Below, one piece after another: positions 14,860 to 22,711 of a stretch of DNA of 41,207 nucleotides. The stretch lies in contig JAZRDR010000011.1 in the NCBI GenBank assembly GCA_045660445.1, forward strand, positions 1-41,207. Direction: 5' to 3'. Source of the DNA: Faeciplasma sp045660445 (GTDB lineage Bacteria > Bacillota > Clostridia > Oscillospirales > Ruminococcaceae). Below the pieces are notes generated by a model. The model was given only the letters and a program-made list of their open reading frames with translations, made no database searches and was not told the DNA's origin. Both the position numbers and the translations under genes were made by a program. Positions within the stretch are counted from its first letter, which is position 1, and each line of letters starts with the position of its first letter.

Positions 14860-14924
14860 GAAATCACCTGGTGATTTCTCAGCGAAATAAGTCACACGAC
14901 AGGTCACGTTGGACTGGTTCCAAC
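14860..14924 (+). promoter_or_regulatory. Intercistronic hairpins between rpsJ and rplC
   Basis: GAAATCACC-T-GGTGATTTC (14860-14878) and GTTGGA-CTGGT-TCCAAC (14908-14924). Neither has a T-run, so they are more likely processing or translation elements than terminators. Confidence 0.5.
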
Positions 14925-14949
14925 CAATAACCAATTAGGAGGAAACATA

Positions 14950-15585
14950 ATGAAGAAAGGTATCATCGGCAAGAAGATCGGTATGACCCAGATCTTCGAC
15001 GAAACCGGCAAGGTAATTCCGGTATCGGTTATCGAGGCAGGTCCTTGCGTAGTAGTTCAGAAGAAGACCGCTGAAAACGACGGCTATGAAGCTGTTCAGC
15101 TCGGTTTTGGTGACGCTACCGCTAAGAGCTTAAAGAAGCCTCTTACAGGTCATTTCAAGAAGGCAGACGTTGCCTTGAAGAAAACTCTTAAGGAATTCAG
15201 ACTTGATGACATTTCCGCTCTCAATGTTGGCGACATCGTTAAGGCAGACGTTTTTGCTGAAGGCGAGTACGTAGACGTTAGCGGTATCAGCAAGGGTAAA
15301 GGATTTGCCGGCACTATCAAGCGCTGGAACAACTCCAGAATCAAGGAAACCCACGGTTCGGGTCCTGTTCACCGCCATGCAGGTTCTATGGGCGCATGTT
15401 CTTCGCCTTCAAGAATCTACAAGGGCAAGGGAATGCCCGGTCACTTGGGTGCTGAAAAGGTCACAGTTCAGAACCTTACAGTTGTCAAGGTTGACGCAGA
15501 AAATAATCTTATCGCAGTTAAGGGCGCTATTCCCGGTCCTAAGCACGGTATCGTTACCGTTGTAAACAGCGTTAAGAAGGCTTAG
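14950..15585 (+). CDS. rplC: 50S ribosomal protein L3
   Basis: 211 residues, standard bacterial length. Begins MKKGIIGKKIGMTQIFDETG, the N-terminal family signature. The central extension (GKGFAGTIKRWN, HGSGPVHRHAGSMGACSSPSRIYKGKGMPGHLG) reaches the peptidyl transferase centre and contains the site normally glutamine-methylated by PrmB in proteobacteria, here in a serine/cysteine-rich variant. It binds 23S rRNA domain VI and starts 50S assembly. ATG 14950 follows TTAGGAGG; it is separated from rpsJ by a 99-base structured gap. Confidence 0.98.
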   Translation: MKKGIIGKKIGMTQIFDETGKVIPVSVIEAGPCVVVQKKTAENDGYEAVQLGFGDATAKSLKKPLTGHFKKADVALKKTLKEFRLDDISALNVGDIVKADVFAEGEYVDVSGISKGKGFAGTIKRWNNSRIKETHGSGPVHRHAGSMGACSSPSRIYKGKGMPGHLGAEKVTVQNLTVVKVDAENNLIAVKGAIPGPKHGIVTVVNSVKKA

Positions 15586-15602
15586 TGGAAGGAGGAAGTA
15601 CA

Positions 15603-16226
15603 ATGTCAAAGATTTCCGTTTATGATATTAAAGGCAATGTAGTTGCCGACACTGAGCTTAACGATGCAATTTGGGGCATCGAACCCAACGTTTCCGTTAT
15701 GCACGCAATGGTAGTTAACTACCTCGCAAATCAGAGACAGGGCACACAGTCCACTCTTACAAGAACTGAAGTTTCCGGCGGCGGCAGAAAGCCCTGGAGA
15801 CAGAAGGGCACAGGCCATGCAAGACAGGGTTCCACCAGATCTCCTCAGTGGACACATGGTGGCGTAGCTCTCGGTCCTAAGCCCCGCGACTACAGATATT
15901 CACTCAACAAGAAGGTTAGAAGACTTGCAATGAAGTCTGCACTTTCTTCCAAGCTCGCTGACAACAACGTTTTGGTTCTCAACTCCATCGAGTTTGAAGC
16001 TATCAAGACCAAGAGCGTTTGCGAAATGCTCAAGGCACTTAACGTTGAAGGCAAGGCACTCATCGTAATGCCCGAAGTTAACGAGACAGTTATTAAGAGC
16101 GCAAGAAACATTCCCGGCGTTAAGACCGCTTTGGTTAACACCTTGAATGTTTACGACATCCTCAACTATGACAAGTTCATCGTTGTTAGCGATGCCGTTG
16201 CTAAGATTGAGGAGGTTTATTGCTAA
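15603..16226 (+). CDS. rplD: 50S ribosomal protein L4
   Basis: 207 residues. The rRNA-binding loop is recognisable (SGGGRKPWRQKGTGHARQGSTRSPQWTHGGVALGP-type segment, residues about 55-90), as is the C-terminal Rossmann-like half (KALIVMPEVNE, LNVYDILNYDKFIV). L4 lines the exit tunnel; in E. coli it also represses the S10 operon by attenuation. A leader attenuator is present here, so autogenous control by L4 is a reasonable but untested idea. Start ATG 15603 follows GGAAGGAGG; the in-frame GTG at 15585 precedes that site and is rejected. Confidence 0.97.
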   Translation: MSKISVYDIKGNVVADTELNDAIWGIEPNVSVMHAMVVNYLANQRQGTQSTLTRTEVSGGGRKPWRQKGTGHARQGSTRSPQWTHGGVALGPKPRDYRYSLNKKVRRLAMKSALSSKLADNNVLVLNSIEFEAIKTKSVCEMLKALNVEGKALIVMPEVNETVIKSARNIPGVKTALVNTLNVYDILNYDKFIVVSDAVAKIEEVYC

Positions 16227-16522
16227 TGGTAAAGACTGCTCAAGATATTATCATCAAGCCCATCATCACCGAAGCTTCTATGGAAGATCTTCGCTCGGGC
16301 AAATACACTTTTATGGTTGCTAAGACCGCTAACAAGATCGAAGTTAAGGACGCTGTTGAAGAGATCTTCGGCGTTAAGGTAGCAAAGGTCAACACAATGC
16401 ACGTTCGCGGCAAGTCCCGCAGAATGGGCAAGTACGAAGGTAAGACTTCTGACTGGAAAAAGGCAATCGTAACTCTTGCTGAGGGCTCCAAGACCATCGC
16501 ATTCTTCGATGGCATGATCTGA
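16226..16522 (+). CDS. rplW: 50S ribosomal protein L23
   Basis: 98 residues, usual length. Begins MVKTAQDIIIKPIITEASM and includes NKIEVKDAVEEIFGVKVAKVNTM and the RNA-binding loop RGKSRRMGKYEGKTSDWKKA. L23 sits at the tunnel exit and docks trigger factor and SRP. The ATG overlaps the rplD stop (TAATG), with GAGGAGG ten bases upstream, so translation is coupled. A TTG start six bases earlier is rejected. A 126-base structured gap follows before rplB. Confidence 0.97.
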   Translation: MVKTAQDIIIKPIITEASMEDLRSGKYTFMVAKTANKIEVKDAVEEIFGVKVAKVNTMHVRGKSRRMGKYEGKTSDWKKAIVTLAEGSKTIAFFDGMI

Positions 16523-16529
16523 TAAGGAT

Positions 16530-16616
16530 GCCTGCGGATAACGCTCCGCACATTCCGGCAAAGAGAACCACGACTACTATATATAATAGTAAGTCAAACG
16601 TATGGGAGATTAAACT
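16530..16616 (+). promoter_or_regulatory. Intercistronic structured gap between rplW and rplB
   Basis: Three inverted repeats without T-runs: TGCGGA/TCCGCA (about 16530-16546), CTACTAT/ATAGTA around ATATA (about 16573-16592) and GGGAG/CTCCC (about 16602-16618). Function unknown; possibly RNA processing. Confidence 0.4.
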
Positions 16617-16648
16617 CCCGCTAAAACAAAACAAGGAGTGAAACACAC

Positions 16649-17482
16649 ATGGCTATAAAGAGCTATAAGCCGACCACAAACGGCCGTAGAGGTATGACAG
16701 TTACTGACTACAGCAATTTGTCCAAGGTCGCTCCGGAAAGAAGCCTTCTTGAACCCCTTAAGAAGACCTCCGGTAGAAACAGCTATGGCAGAATCACCGT
16801 TCGTCATCACGGCGGCGGCGAAAGAAGAAAATACCGTGTAATCGACTTCAAGAGAAACAAGCTTGACATGAACGCAACCGTTCTCACCTTAGAGTACGAT
16901 CCTAACCGTTCTGCTCACATCGCTCTTGTACAGTACGAAGACGGTGAAAAGCGCTACATCATCGCACCTAACGGCCTTAAGGTCGGCGACGTTATCAGCG
17001 CAGGTGCAAATGCCGACATCAAGCCCGGCAACGCACTTCCTTTGATCAACATCCCTGTTGGTACATTCATTCACAATATCGAGCTTTATCCCGGCAAGGG
17101 CGCTCAGCTCGTAAGAAGTGCTGGCAACATGGCACAGCTCATGGGTCGTGAGAATGATTACGTTTTGGTAAGACTTCCTTCCGGCGAAATGAGATACATC
17201 CCCTCTAACTGCATGGCAACAATCGGTCAGGTTGGTAACATCGACCACGAAAACGTGCACATCGGTAAGGCTGGACGTAAGCGCCACATGGGCTGGAGAC
17301 CTACTGTTCGCGGTTCCGTAATGAACCCTGTTGACCACCCTCACGGTGGTGGTGAAGGTAAGTCCCCTGTCGGCCGTCCTTCTCCTGTAACTCCTTGGGG
17401 CAAGCCTACAATGGGTTACAAGACCAGAGCAAAGCATCATCGCTCCGATAAGTTTATCGTAAAGCGTCGCAACGCTAAGTAA
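16649..17482 (+). CDS. rplB: 50S ribosomal protein L2
   Basis: 277 residues, standard. The N-terminus reads MAIKSYKPTTNGRRGMTV. The RNA-binding core has GGGERRKYRVIDFKRNK. The C-terminal signature HPHGGGEGKSPVGRPSPVTPWGKP contains the conserved histidine near the peptidyl transferase centre. L2 is one of the largest 50S proteins and is needed for subunit association. ATG 16649 follows AAGGAG, after the structured gap with hairpins. rpsS follows 23 bases later. Confidence 0.98.
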   Translation: MAIKSYKPTTNGRRGMTVTDYSNLSKVAPERSLLEPLKKTSGRNSYGRITVRHHGGGERRKYRVIDFKRNKLDMNATVLTLEYDPNRSAHIALVQYEDGEKRYIIAPNGLKVGDVISAGANADIKPGNALPLINIPVGTFIHNIELYPGKGAQLVRSAGNMAQLMGRENDYVLVRLPSGEMRYIPSNCMATIGQVGNIDHENVHIGKAGRKRHMGWRPTVRGSVMNPVDHPHGGGEGKSPVGRPSPVTPWGKPTMGYKTRAKHHRSDKFIVKRRNAK

Positions 17483-17505
17483 TGTCGAAAGGAGGCAGAT
17501 GAATA

Positions 17506-17787
17506 ATGGGTAGAAGTATTAAAAAGGGACCTTATGTTCAGGAATCTCTTTACAAGAAAGTCATCGCTATGAACGAAGCAGGAGAAAAGAAGGCTGTCAA
17601 GACCTGGAGCCGCGCTTCTGTAATCTTCCCTGATTTCGTTGGTCATACATTTGCCGTCCACGACGGACGCAAGCACGTACCGGTTTATGTCACAGAGGAT
17701 ATGGTTGGTCACAAGCTCGGAGAGTTTGCTCCCACCAGAACCTTCAAGGGCCATGCAGGCTCCAAGACATCTAACAACGGTAAGTAA
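17506..17787 (+). CDS. rpsS: 30S ribosomal protein S19
   Basis: 93 residues. Core GRSIKKGPYVQESLYKKV, KTWSRASVIFPDFVGHTFAVHDGRKHVPVYVTEDMVGHKLGEF-type sequence and the tail APTRTFKGHAGSK. It binds the 16S 3' domain in the head together with S13. Preceded by AAAGGAGG; rplV follows after 20 bases. No odd feature. Confidence 0.98.
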   Translation: MGRSIKKGPYVQESLYKKVIAMNEAGEKKAVKTWSRASVIFPDFVGHTFAVHDGRKHVPVYVTEDMVGHKLGEFAPTRTFKGHAGSKTSNNGK

Positions 17788-17807
17788 GCCGGAAGGAGGA
17801 TATTTAA

Positions 17808-18143
17808 ATGGAAGGTAGAGCAATACTCAGAACTGCACGTATTGCACCTCGTAAGGTTGAAATCGTTTTGAACCTTATCAGAGGTAAGGACCTCGAAACA
17901 GCTTTGGCTTATGTTAAGCACACACCTAAGGCTGCTTGCGAGTATATTGAAAAGCTCCTCAATTCGGCTGCAGCAAACGCAGAAAACAACTTCGGCATGG
18001 ATAAGAAAAATCTCTATGTTGCAGAATGCTACGTTTGCCCGGGACCGATTATGAAGAGAATCATGCCCAGAGCTCAGGGCAGAGCATTTAGAATTCTCAA
18101 GAGAACATCTCACATCACTGTTGTTCTCAAGGAAAAGGAATAA
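17808..18143 (+). CDS. rplV: 50S ribosomal protein L22
   Basis: 111 residues. Contains TARIAPRKVEIVLNLIRGKDLETAL and the beta-hairpin region CPGPIMKRIMPRAQGRAFRILKRTSHI (residues about 80-105), which projects into the exit tunnel and is where macrolide-resistance changes arise in other bacteria. ATG 17808 follows GGAAGGAGG. Part of the tight rpsS-rplV-rpsC run. Confidence 0.98.
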   Translation: MEGRAILRTARIAPRKVEIVLNLIRGKDLETALAYVKHTPKAACEYIEKLLNSAAANAENNFGMDKKNLYVAECYVCPGPIMKRIMPRAQGRAFRILKRTSHITVVLKEKE

Positions 18144-18160
18144 GTCGAAGGAGGTAAACT

Positions 18161-18907
18161 ATGGGACAGAAAGTAAATCCGCACGGCTTACGTGTCGGAG
18201 TAATTAAGAATTGGGATTCCCGCTGGTTTGCAGACAAGAGCACTTTCGGCGATACCCTTGTTGAGGATTACAACATTCGTAATTACATCAAGAAGAACTT
18301 GTACGCTGCAGGTGTTCCCAAGATCGAAATCGAAAGATTTGCAGACAAGGTTAAAATCCACATTCACTGCGCTAAGCCCGGTCTCGTAATCGGCAGAGGC
18401 GGTGAAGCTATCGAAAAGCTCAGACTCGACATCGAAAAGATGATCGGCAAGACTGTTGCACTTAACATCTTCGAAGTTAAGTCTCCTGACCTTGAAGCTA
18501 CTTTGGTAGCTGAAAAGATCGCTCTTGACCTCGAAAACAGAGTTGCATTCAGAAGAGCAATGAAGGGCGCTATCGGAAGAGCTATGAAGCTCGGTGCTAA
18601 GGGTATCAAGATCAAGGCTTCCGGCCGTTTGGCAGGTGCTGAAATCGCAAGAAGCGAAACCTATCACGAAGGCACAATTCCGTTGCAGACCATCAGAGCT
18701 GACATCGACTACGGTACTGCTGAAGCAGCAACCACTTATGGTAGAATCGGTGTTAAGGTTTGGATCTACAAGGGCGAAGTTTTGAAGGGTGAAGCTACTG
18801 CTCAGCAGGAAAGACCCGAAAGAAAGCGCCGCAACAACAACGACAGACGTCCTAGAAACAACGACAGACGTCCTCGTACAGAAAGAAAAGAAGGAGGCAA
18901 CAAGTAA
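18161..18907 (+). CDS. rpsC: 30S ribosomal protein S3
   Basis: 248 residues, longer than the roughly 220 usual in Firmicutes because of a basic C-terminal tail with two tandem NNDRRPR-type repeats (about residues 226-240) encoded by near-identical DNA. The N-terminal part has MGQKVNPHGLRVGVIKNWDS, a KH type II domain with GRGGEAIEKLR, and the C-terminal domain KLGAKGIKIKASGRLAGAEIAR. S3 lines the mRNA entry channel. Its stop overlaps the rplP start by one base. Confidence 0.98.
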   Translation: MGQKVNPHGLRVGVIKNWDSRWFADKSTFGDTLVEDYNIRNYIKKNLYAAGVPKIEIERFADKVKIHIHCAKPGLVIGRGGEAIEKLRLDIEKMIGKTVALNIFEVKSPDLEATLVAEKIALDLENRVAFRRAMKGAIGRAMKLGAKGIKIKASGRLAGAEIARSETYHEGTIPLQTIRADIDYGTAEAATTYGRIGVKVWIYKGEVLKGEATAQQERPERKRRNNNDRRPRNNDRRPRTERKEGGNK

Positions 18908-19332
18908 TGTTACTTCCAAAGAGAGTTAAATATCGTAAGCAGCAGCGCGGTCGTATGACCGGCAAGGCTACCAGAGGTAACAAGGTTACTGACGGTCAGT
19001 ACGGTTTGCAGGCACTTCAGCCCGCTTGGATCACCTCCAACCAGATTGAAGCAGCCCGTATCGCAATGACACGTTACATCAAGCGTGGCGGTCAGGTTTG
19101 GATCAAGATCTTCCCTGACAAGCCCGTAACAACCAAGGCTTTGGGTACTCGTATGGGTTCCGGTAAAGGTACTCCCGAGTATTGGGTAGCAGTAGTTAAG
19201 CCCGGTCGCGTAATGTTCGAGATCGCAGGCGTAAGTGAAGAAATTGCACGTGAAGCTATGCGTTTGGCTATGCACAAGCTTCCTATCAAGTGCAAGTTCG
19301 TAGTTAAAGAAGAAACGGGTGGTGAGCAATAA
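18907..19332 (+). CDS. rplP: 50S ribosomal protein L16
   Basis: 141 residues. MLLPKRVKYRKQQRGRMTGKATRG start, then GLQALQPAWITSNQIEAARIAMTRY and RMGSGKGTPEYWVAVVKPGR. It organises the A-site region of the 50S. ATG overlaps the rpsC stop (TAATG); GAAGGAGG lies inside the rpsC end. The rpmC start overlaps its stop in the same manner. Confidence 0.98.
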   Translation: MLLPKRVKYRKQQRGRMTGKATRGNKVTDGQYGLQALQPAWITSNQIEAARIAMTRYIKRGGQVWIKIFPDKPVTTKALGTRMGSGKGTPEYWVAVVKPGRVMFEIAGVSEEIAREAMRLAMHKLPIKCKFVVKEETGGEQ

Positions 19333-19523
19333 TGAAAGCAAGTGAAATCAAAGAGATGACTCTTGTTGAGTTGAACAACAAGCTTGTTGACCTTAAGAAA
19401 GAGCTTTTTAACCTTCGTTTTCAGCATGCTGTAAACCAGCTTGACAACCCCATGAGAATCAAGGCTGTTAAGAAGGATATTGCTCGAATCAAGACCTTCA
19501 TTCGTGCGCAAGAGTCCAAGTAA
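19332..19523 (+). CDS. rpmC: 50S ribosomal protein L29
   Basis: 63 residues: MKASEIKEMTLVELNNKL, then LKKELFNLRFQHAVNQLDNPMRIKAVKKDIARIKT, the two-helix coiled-coil fold of L29. It sits near the tunnel exit next to L23. Coupled to rplP by a one-base overlap; rpsQ follows 20 bases downstream. Confidence 0.98.
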   Translation: MKASEIKEMTLVELNNKLVDLKKELFNLRFQHAVNQLDNPMRIKAVKKDIARIKTFIRAQESK

Positions 19524-19543
19524 TATAAGAAGGAGGATTTACT

Positions 19544-19801
19544 GTGAGCGAAAGAAATCTTAGAAAGACAAGAGTGGGCAAGGTAGTTTCCAACAAGATG
19601 GACAAGACCATTGTAGTTGCAATCGAAGACAACGTTAAGCACCCTCTCTACAACAAGATCATCAAGAGAACAGTCAAGTTCAAGGCTCATGATGAAAACA
19701 ATGTTTGCAATATCGGCGACAGAGTTGAGATCATGGAAACCCGTCCTTTGTCCAAGGATAAGAGATGGCGTTTAGTAAGAGTCATTGAAGTGGCTAAGTA
19801 A
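19544..19801 (+). CDS. rpsQ: 30S ribosomal protein S17
   Basis: 85 residues with a GTG start at 19544 after AGAAGGAGG. OB-fold protein: RKTRVGKVVSNKMDKTIVVAIED, HPLYNKIIKRTVKFKAHDENN, GDRVEIMETRPLSKDKRWRLV. It binds 16S helix 11 in the 30S body. The 67-base gap to rplN contains a hairpin. Confidence 0.98.
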   Translation: MSERNLRKTRVGKVVSNKMDKTIVVAIEDNVKHPLYNKIIKRTVKFKAHDENNVCNIGDRVEIMETRPLSKDKRWRLVRVIEVAK

Positions 19802-19815
19802 TTAAAAAGTAGGGT

Positions 19816-19835
19816 GAGACCGTTAGACGGTACTC
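19816..19835 (+). promoter_or_regulatory. Intercistronic hairpin rpsQ-rplN
   Basis: GAGACCGT-TAG-ACGGT(A)CTC, about 8 bp with one bulge. No T-run. Confidence 0.4.
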
Positions 19836-19868
19836 AGATTTCTTAAAAACTGAAAGGAGGAACTTGCT

Positions 19869-20237
19869 GTGATACAAATGCAGACAAGACTCAAGGCTGC
19901 TGACAACACCGGTGCTAAGGAGCTCCAGTGCATCAGAGTTTTGGGCGGTACACGCAGACGCTATGCTAACATCGGCGACGTAGTTGTAGCTTCCGTTAAG
20001 AAGGCAGCTCCCGGCGGCGTAGTTAAGAAGGGCGACGTTGTAAAAGCAGTAATCGTTCGTTCAGCTAAGGGTCTTCGTCGTGAGGATGGAACCTACATCC
20101 GTTTCGATGAAAACGCAGCTGTAATTATAAAAGAAGACAAAACACCTAGAGGAACCCGTATCTTTGGCCCAGTAGCCAGAGAACTTAGAGACAATGATTT
20201 CGTAAAGATCATGTCCTTGGCTCCCGAGGTACTTTAA
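19869..20237 (+). CDS. rplN: 50S ribosomal protein L14
   Basis: 122 residues with a GTG start (GTGATACAAATG) after GAAAGGAGG; starting at the internal ATG would cut the family's invariant MIQ opening. Contains TRLKAADNTGAKELQCIRVLGG, RYANIGDVVVASVKKA and FGPVARELRDNDFVKIMSLAPEVL. It contacts 16S h14 in bridge B8. The first gene after a 67-base gap with a hairpin. Confidence 0.98.
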   Translation: MIQMQTRLKAADNTGAKELQCIRVLGGTRRRYANIGDVVVASVKKAAPGGVVKKGDVVKAVIVRSAKGLRREDGTYIRFDENAAVIIKEDKTPRGTRIFGPVARELRDNDFVKIMSLAPEVL

Positions 20238-20255
20238 TCGGAGGTGTCGATTATT

Positions 20256-20579
20256 ATGAATAACAAGATTCACGTTAAAACAGGCGACACCGTTTTGGTT
20301 CTTAGCGGAAGAGACAATGGCAAGACCGGTAAGGTTTTGGCTGTTTCCCCTAAGGAAGGAAAAGTAATCGTTGAAGGCTTGAACATTGTAACCAAGCACG
20401 TTAAGCCCCGCAGACAGGGCGAAGCAGGCGGCATCGTTAAGGCTGAGGCTGCTATGTATGCTTCCAAGGTTCAGCTCGTGTGCCCCAAGTGCCACAAGGG
20501 TACAAGAATTGCACACAAGATCGACGATGAAGGTAACAAGGTAAGAATTTGCAAGCACTGCGGTGCTGAAATTAAGTAG
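20256..20579 (+). CDS. rplX: 50S ribosomal protein L24 (zinc-ribbon form)
   Basis: 107 residues. KOW motif at the N-terminus (KTGDTVLVLSGRDNGKTGKVL) and NIVTKHVKPRRQGEAGGI in the middle. The C-terminal part has CPKC (76-79) and CKHC (99-102), a zinc ribbon as in many Clostridia. ATG 20256 is 11 bases after CGGAGG; the in-frame GTG at 20244 overlaps that site and is rejected. L24 initiates 50S assembly near the tunnel exit. Confidence 0.97.
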   Translation: MNNKIHVKTGDTVLVLSGRDNGKTGKVLAVSPKEGKVIVEGLNIVTKHVKPRRQGEAGGIVKAEAAMYASKVQLVCPKCHKGTRIAHKIDDEGNKVRICKHCGAEIK

Positions 20580-20589
20580 GAGGAGAAAC

Positions 20590-21129
20590 ATGGCTAGATT
20601 AAAAGAACAGTATGTCAGCGAAGTAGCTCCTGCACTTATGAAGAAGTTCGGCTACAAGAACGTAATGCAGATCCCCAAGCTCGACAAGGTAGTCATCAAC
20701 GTTGGCTGCGGCGAAGCTAAGGAAAACTCTAAGGTTATTGATGCCGTATGCAACGACCTCGCTGCAATCACAGGCCAGAAGCCTATCGTTTGTAAGGCAA
20801 AGAAGTCGGTCGCTAACTTCAAGCTCCGTGAAGGTATGCCCATCGGCGTAAAGGTTACTTTGCGCGCTGACAAGATGTATGAATTCGTTGATAGACTCTT
20901 CAACGTTGCGTTCCCCCGTGTTCGTGACTTCAAGGGCATCAACCCCAATTCATTCGATGGCAGAGGCAACTATTCGACCGGTATCAAGGAACAGCTTATT
21001 TTCCCTGAAATCGAGTTCGACAAGGTAGACAAGGTTCGTGGTATGGATATCAACTTCATCACCACTGCAAAGACTGACGAAGAAGCTAAGGAGCTGCTCG
21101 CATTGCTCGGCGCTCCCTTCGCAAAGTAA
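20590..21129 (+). CDS. rplE: 50S ribosomal protein L5
   Basis: 179 residues: MARLKEQYVSEVAPALMKKFGYKNVMQIPKLDKVVINVG, ITGQKPIVCKAKKSVANFKLREGMPIGVKVTLR, RVRDFKGINPNSFDGRGNYSTGIKEQLIFPEI. It binds 5S rRNA with L18 and contacts the P-site tRNA. ATG 20590 follows TAGGAGG, which includes the rplX stop; the longer reading from 20563 inside rplX is rejected. Confidence 0.98.
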   Translation: MARLKEQYVSEVAPALMKKFGYKNVMQIPKLDKVVINVGCGEAKENSKVIDAVCNDLAAITGQKPIVCKAKKSVANFKLREGMPIGVKVTLRADKMYEFVDRLFNVAFPRVRDFKGINPNSFDGRGNYSTGIKEQLIFPEIEFDKVDKVRGMDINFITTAKTDEEAKELLALLGAPFAK

Positions 21130-21144
21130 TGAGGAGGAATACAC

Positions 21145-21330
21145 ATGGCTAAGAAAGCAATGGTTTTAAAACAGCAGGCAGAGCCTAAGTACTCCACCCG
21201 TGCTTACAACAGATGTAAGATCTGCGGAAGACCCCATGCTTATCTCAGAAAGTTCGGCGTATGCCGTATCTGCTTCAGAGAATTAGCACACGACGGTCAG
21301 ATCCCAGGAGTCAAGAAGGCTAGCTGGTAA
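21145..21330 (+). CDS. rpsZ: 30S ribosomal protein S14, zinc type
   Basis: 61 residues, the short zinc-binding form: CKIC (24-27) and CRIC (40-43) make the zinc knuckle, followed by FRELAHDGQIPGVKKASW. The zinc-independent long form is absent here, which matches vegetative S14 of Firmicutes (rpsN/rpsZ). Assembles late in the 30S head. Starts after GAGGAGG. Confidence 0.98.
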   Translation: MAKKAMVLKQQAEPKYSTRAYNRCKICGRPHAYLRKFGVCRICFRELAHDGQIPGVKKASW

Positions 21331-21356
21331 AATTTCAGCAAAGGAGGCAAAACGGT

Positions 21357-21755
21357 ATGCAGATTACTGATACAATAGCTGACTTGTTGACCAGAATTCG
21401 TAACGCGAGTTCGGCAAAGCATGCTACAGTAGACGTTCCTGCTTCTAACGTCAAAAAGGCTATCACTGAGATTCTTCTTAATGAAGGTTACATTAAGAGC
21501 TATCAGGTAGTTGAAGACGGCAAGCAGGGTATTATAAGAATCACTCTCAAATATGACGAGAACAGAACACCCGTAATCTCCGGCATCAGAAGAGTTTCTA
21601 AGCCCGGTCTTAGAATCTATTCCAGCTGTGAGGATATGCCTAAGGTTATGAAAGGTCTTGGCGTTGCAATCGTGTCCACTTCTAAGGGCATCGTGACCGA
21701 CAAGAAGGCAAGAGAACTCGGCGTCGGCGGTGAAATTCTCGCATTCGTCTGGTAA
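21357..21755 (+). CDS. rpsH: 30S ribosomal protein S8
   Basis: 132 residues, usual length: TDTIADLLTRIRNASSAKHATVDVPASNVKKAI, SGIRRVSKPGLRIYSSCEDMPKVMKGLGVAIVSTSKGIVTDKKAR. It binds the central domain of 16S rRNA. In E. coli it represses the spc operon by binding near rplE; nothing here shows such a site clearly. ATG follows AAAGGAGG. Confidence 0.98.
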   Translation: MQITDTIADLLTRIRNASSAKHATVDVPASNVKKAITEILLNEGYIKSYQVVEDGKQGIIRITLKYDENRTPVISGIRRVSKPGLRIYSSCEDMPKVMKGLGVAIVSTSKGIVTDKKARELGVGGEILAFVW

Positions 21756-21766
21756 GGAGGCTAATT

Positions 21767-22318
21767 ATGTCCAGAATAGGTTTAAAACCCATTAGCGTTC
21801 CTGCAGGCGTAGAAGTTACAGTTGCTGAGGGCAACCTTGTAACAGTTAAGGGCCCTAAGGGAACTCTTACAAAGAAGTTCAATGAGAACTTGACAATTGC
21901 TCAGGAGGGCGCTGTTATCAATGTAAGCCGTCCTAATGACAATCCCGAAAACAAAGCACTTCACGGCTTGACCAGAACCCTCGTTGCTAACATGGTAGAG
22001 GGCGTTACAAACGGTTATTCCAAGACCCTTATTATTGAAGGTGTTGGTTACAGAGCTGCAAAGCAGGGTAAGGAAGTTGTTCTTAACCTCGGTTTCTCTC
22101 ACCAGGTATTCGTATCTGAAGTTGATGGAATCACCCTCACAGTTCCCCAGCCTAACCAGGTAATAGTAAGCGGTATCGATAAGCAGCAGGTCGGTCAGTT
22201 TGCCAGCGAGATCAGATCTCACCGTCCTCCCGAACCCTATAAGGGCAAGGGCATCCGTTATGACGGCGAGGTTATCATCCGCAAGGAAGGTAAGGCCGGC
22301 AAGGGCGGCAAGAAGTAA
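21767..22318 (+). CDS. rplF: 50S ribosomal protein L6
   Basis: 183 residues. Two tandem L6 folds: MSRIGLKPISVPAGVEVTV..GPKGTL and the second with QPNQVIVSGIDKQQVGQFASEIRSHRPPEPYKGKGIRYDGEVI, including the family signature PEPYKGKGIRY. Located by the sarcin-ricin loop. ATG is ten bases after the rpsH stop with TAAGGAGG spanning it. Confidence 0.98.
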   Translation: MSRIGLKPISVPAGVEVTVAEGNLVTVKGPKGTLTKKFNENLTIAQEGAVINVSRPNDNPENKALHGLTRTLVANMVEGVTNGYSKTLIIEGVGYRAAKQGKEVVLNLGFSHQVFVSEVDGITLTVPQPNQVIVSGIDKQQVGQFASEIRSHRPPEPYKGKGIRYDGEVIIRKEGKAGKGGKK

Positions 22319-22337
22319 TTAAAGGAGTGTAACAACT

Positions 22338-22697
22338 ATGGTAAAATTAGTTGACAGAGCAGCAGCACGCGCTCGCAGACATGCAAGAGTTCGTGCAAAG
22401 GTTAGCGGCACTGCATCGTGCCCTCGCCTTAACGTATTCCGCTCTGCAAAGCACATCTATGCACAGGTGATCGACGATGTTACCGGTACTACTCTCTGTG
22501 CCGCATCCAGCATGTCCGAAGGATTTGACGGAAACGGCGGTAACGTCGAAGGTGCAAAGAAGGTTGGCGTAATGATCGCTGAGCTTTGCAAAGAAAAGGG
22601 AATCGAAGAAGTCGTATTCGACAGAGGCGGTTATGTATATCACGGTCGTGTTCAGGCACTTGCTGACGGCGCACGTGAAGGCGGACTTAAGTTCTAA
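22338..22697 (+). CDS. rplR: 50S ribosomal protein L18
   Basis: 119 residues with the basic N-terminus ARARRHARVRAKVSGTASCPRLNVFRSAKHIYAQVID and the end VVFDRGGYVYHGRVQALADGAREGGLKF. It binds 5S rRNA together with L5. Preceded by AAAGGAG; rpsE follows after 14 bases. Confidence 0.98.
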   Translation: MVKLVDRAAARARRHARVRAKVSGTASCPRLNVFRSAKHIYAQVIDDVTGTTLCAASSMSEGFDGNGGNVEGAKKVGVMIAELCKEKGIEEVVFDRGGYVYHGRVQALADGAREGGLKF

Positions 22698-22711
22698 AGG
22701 AGGATAAAACA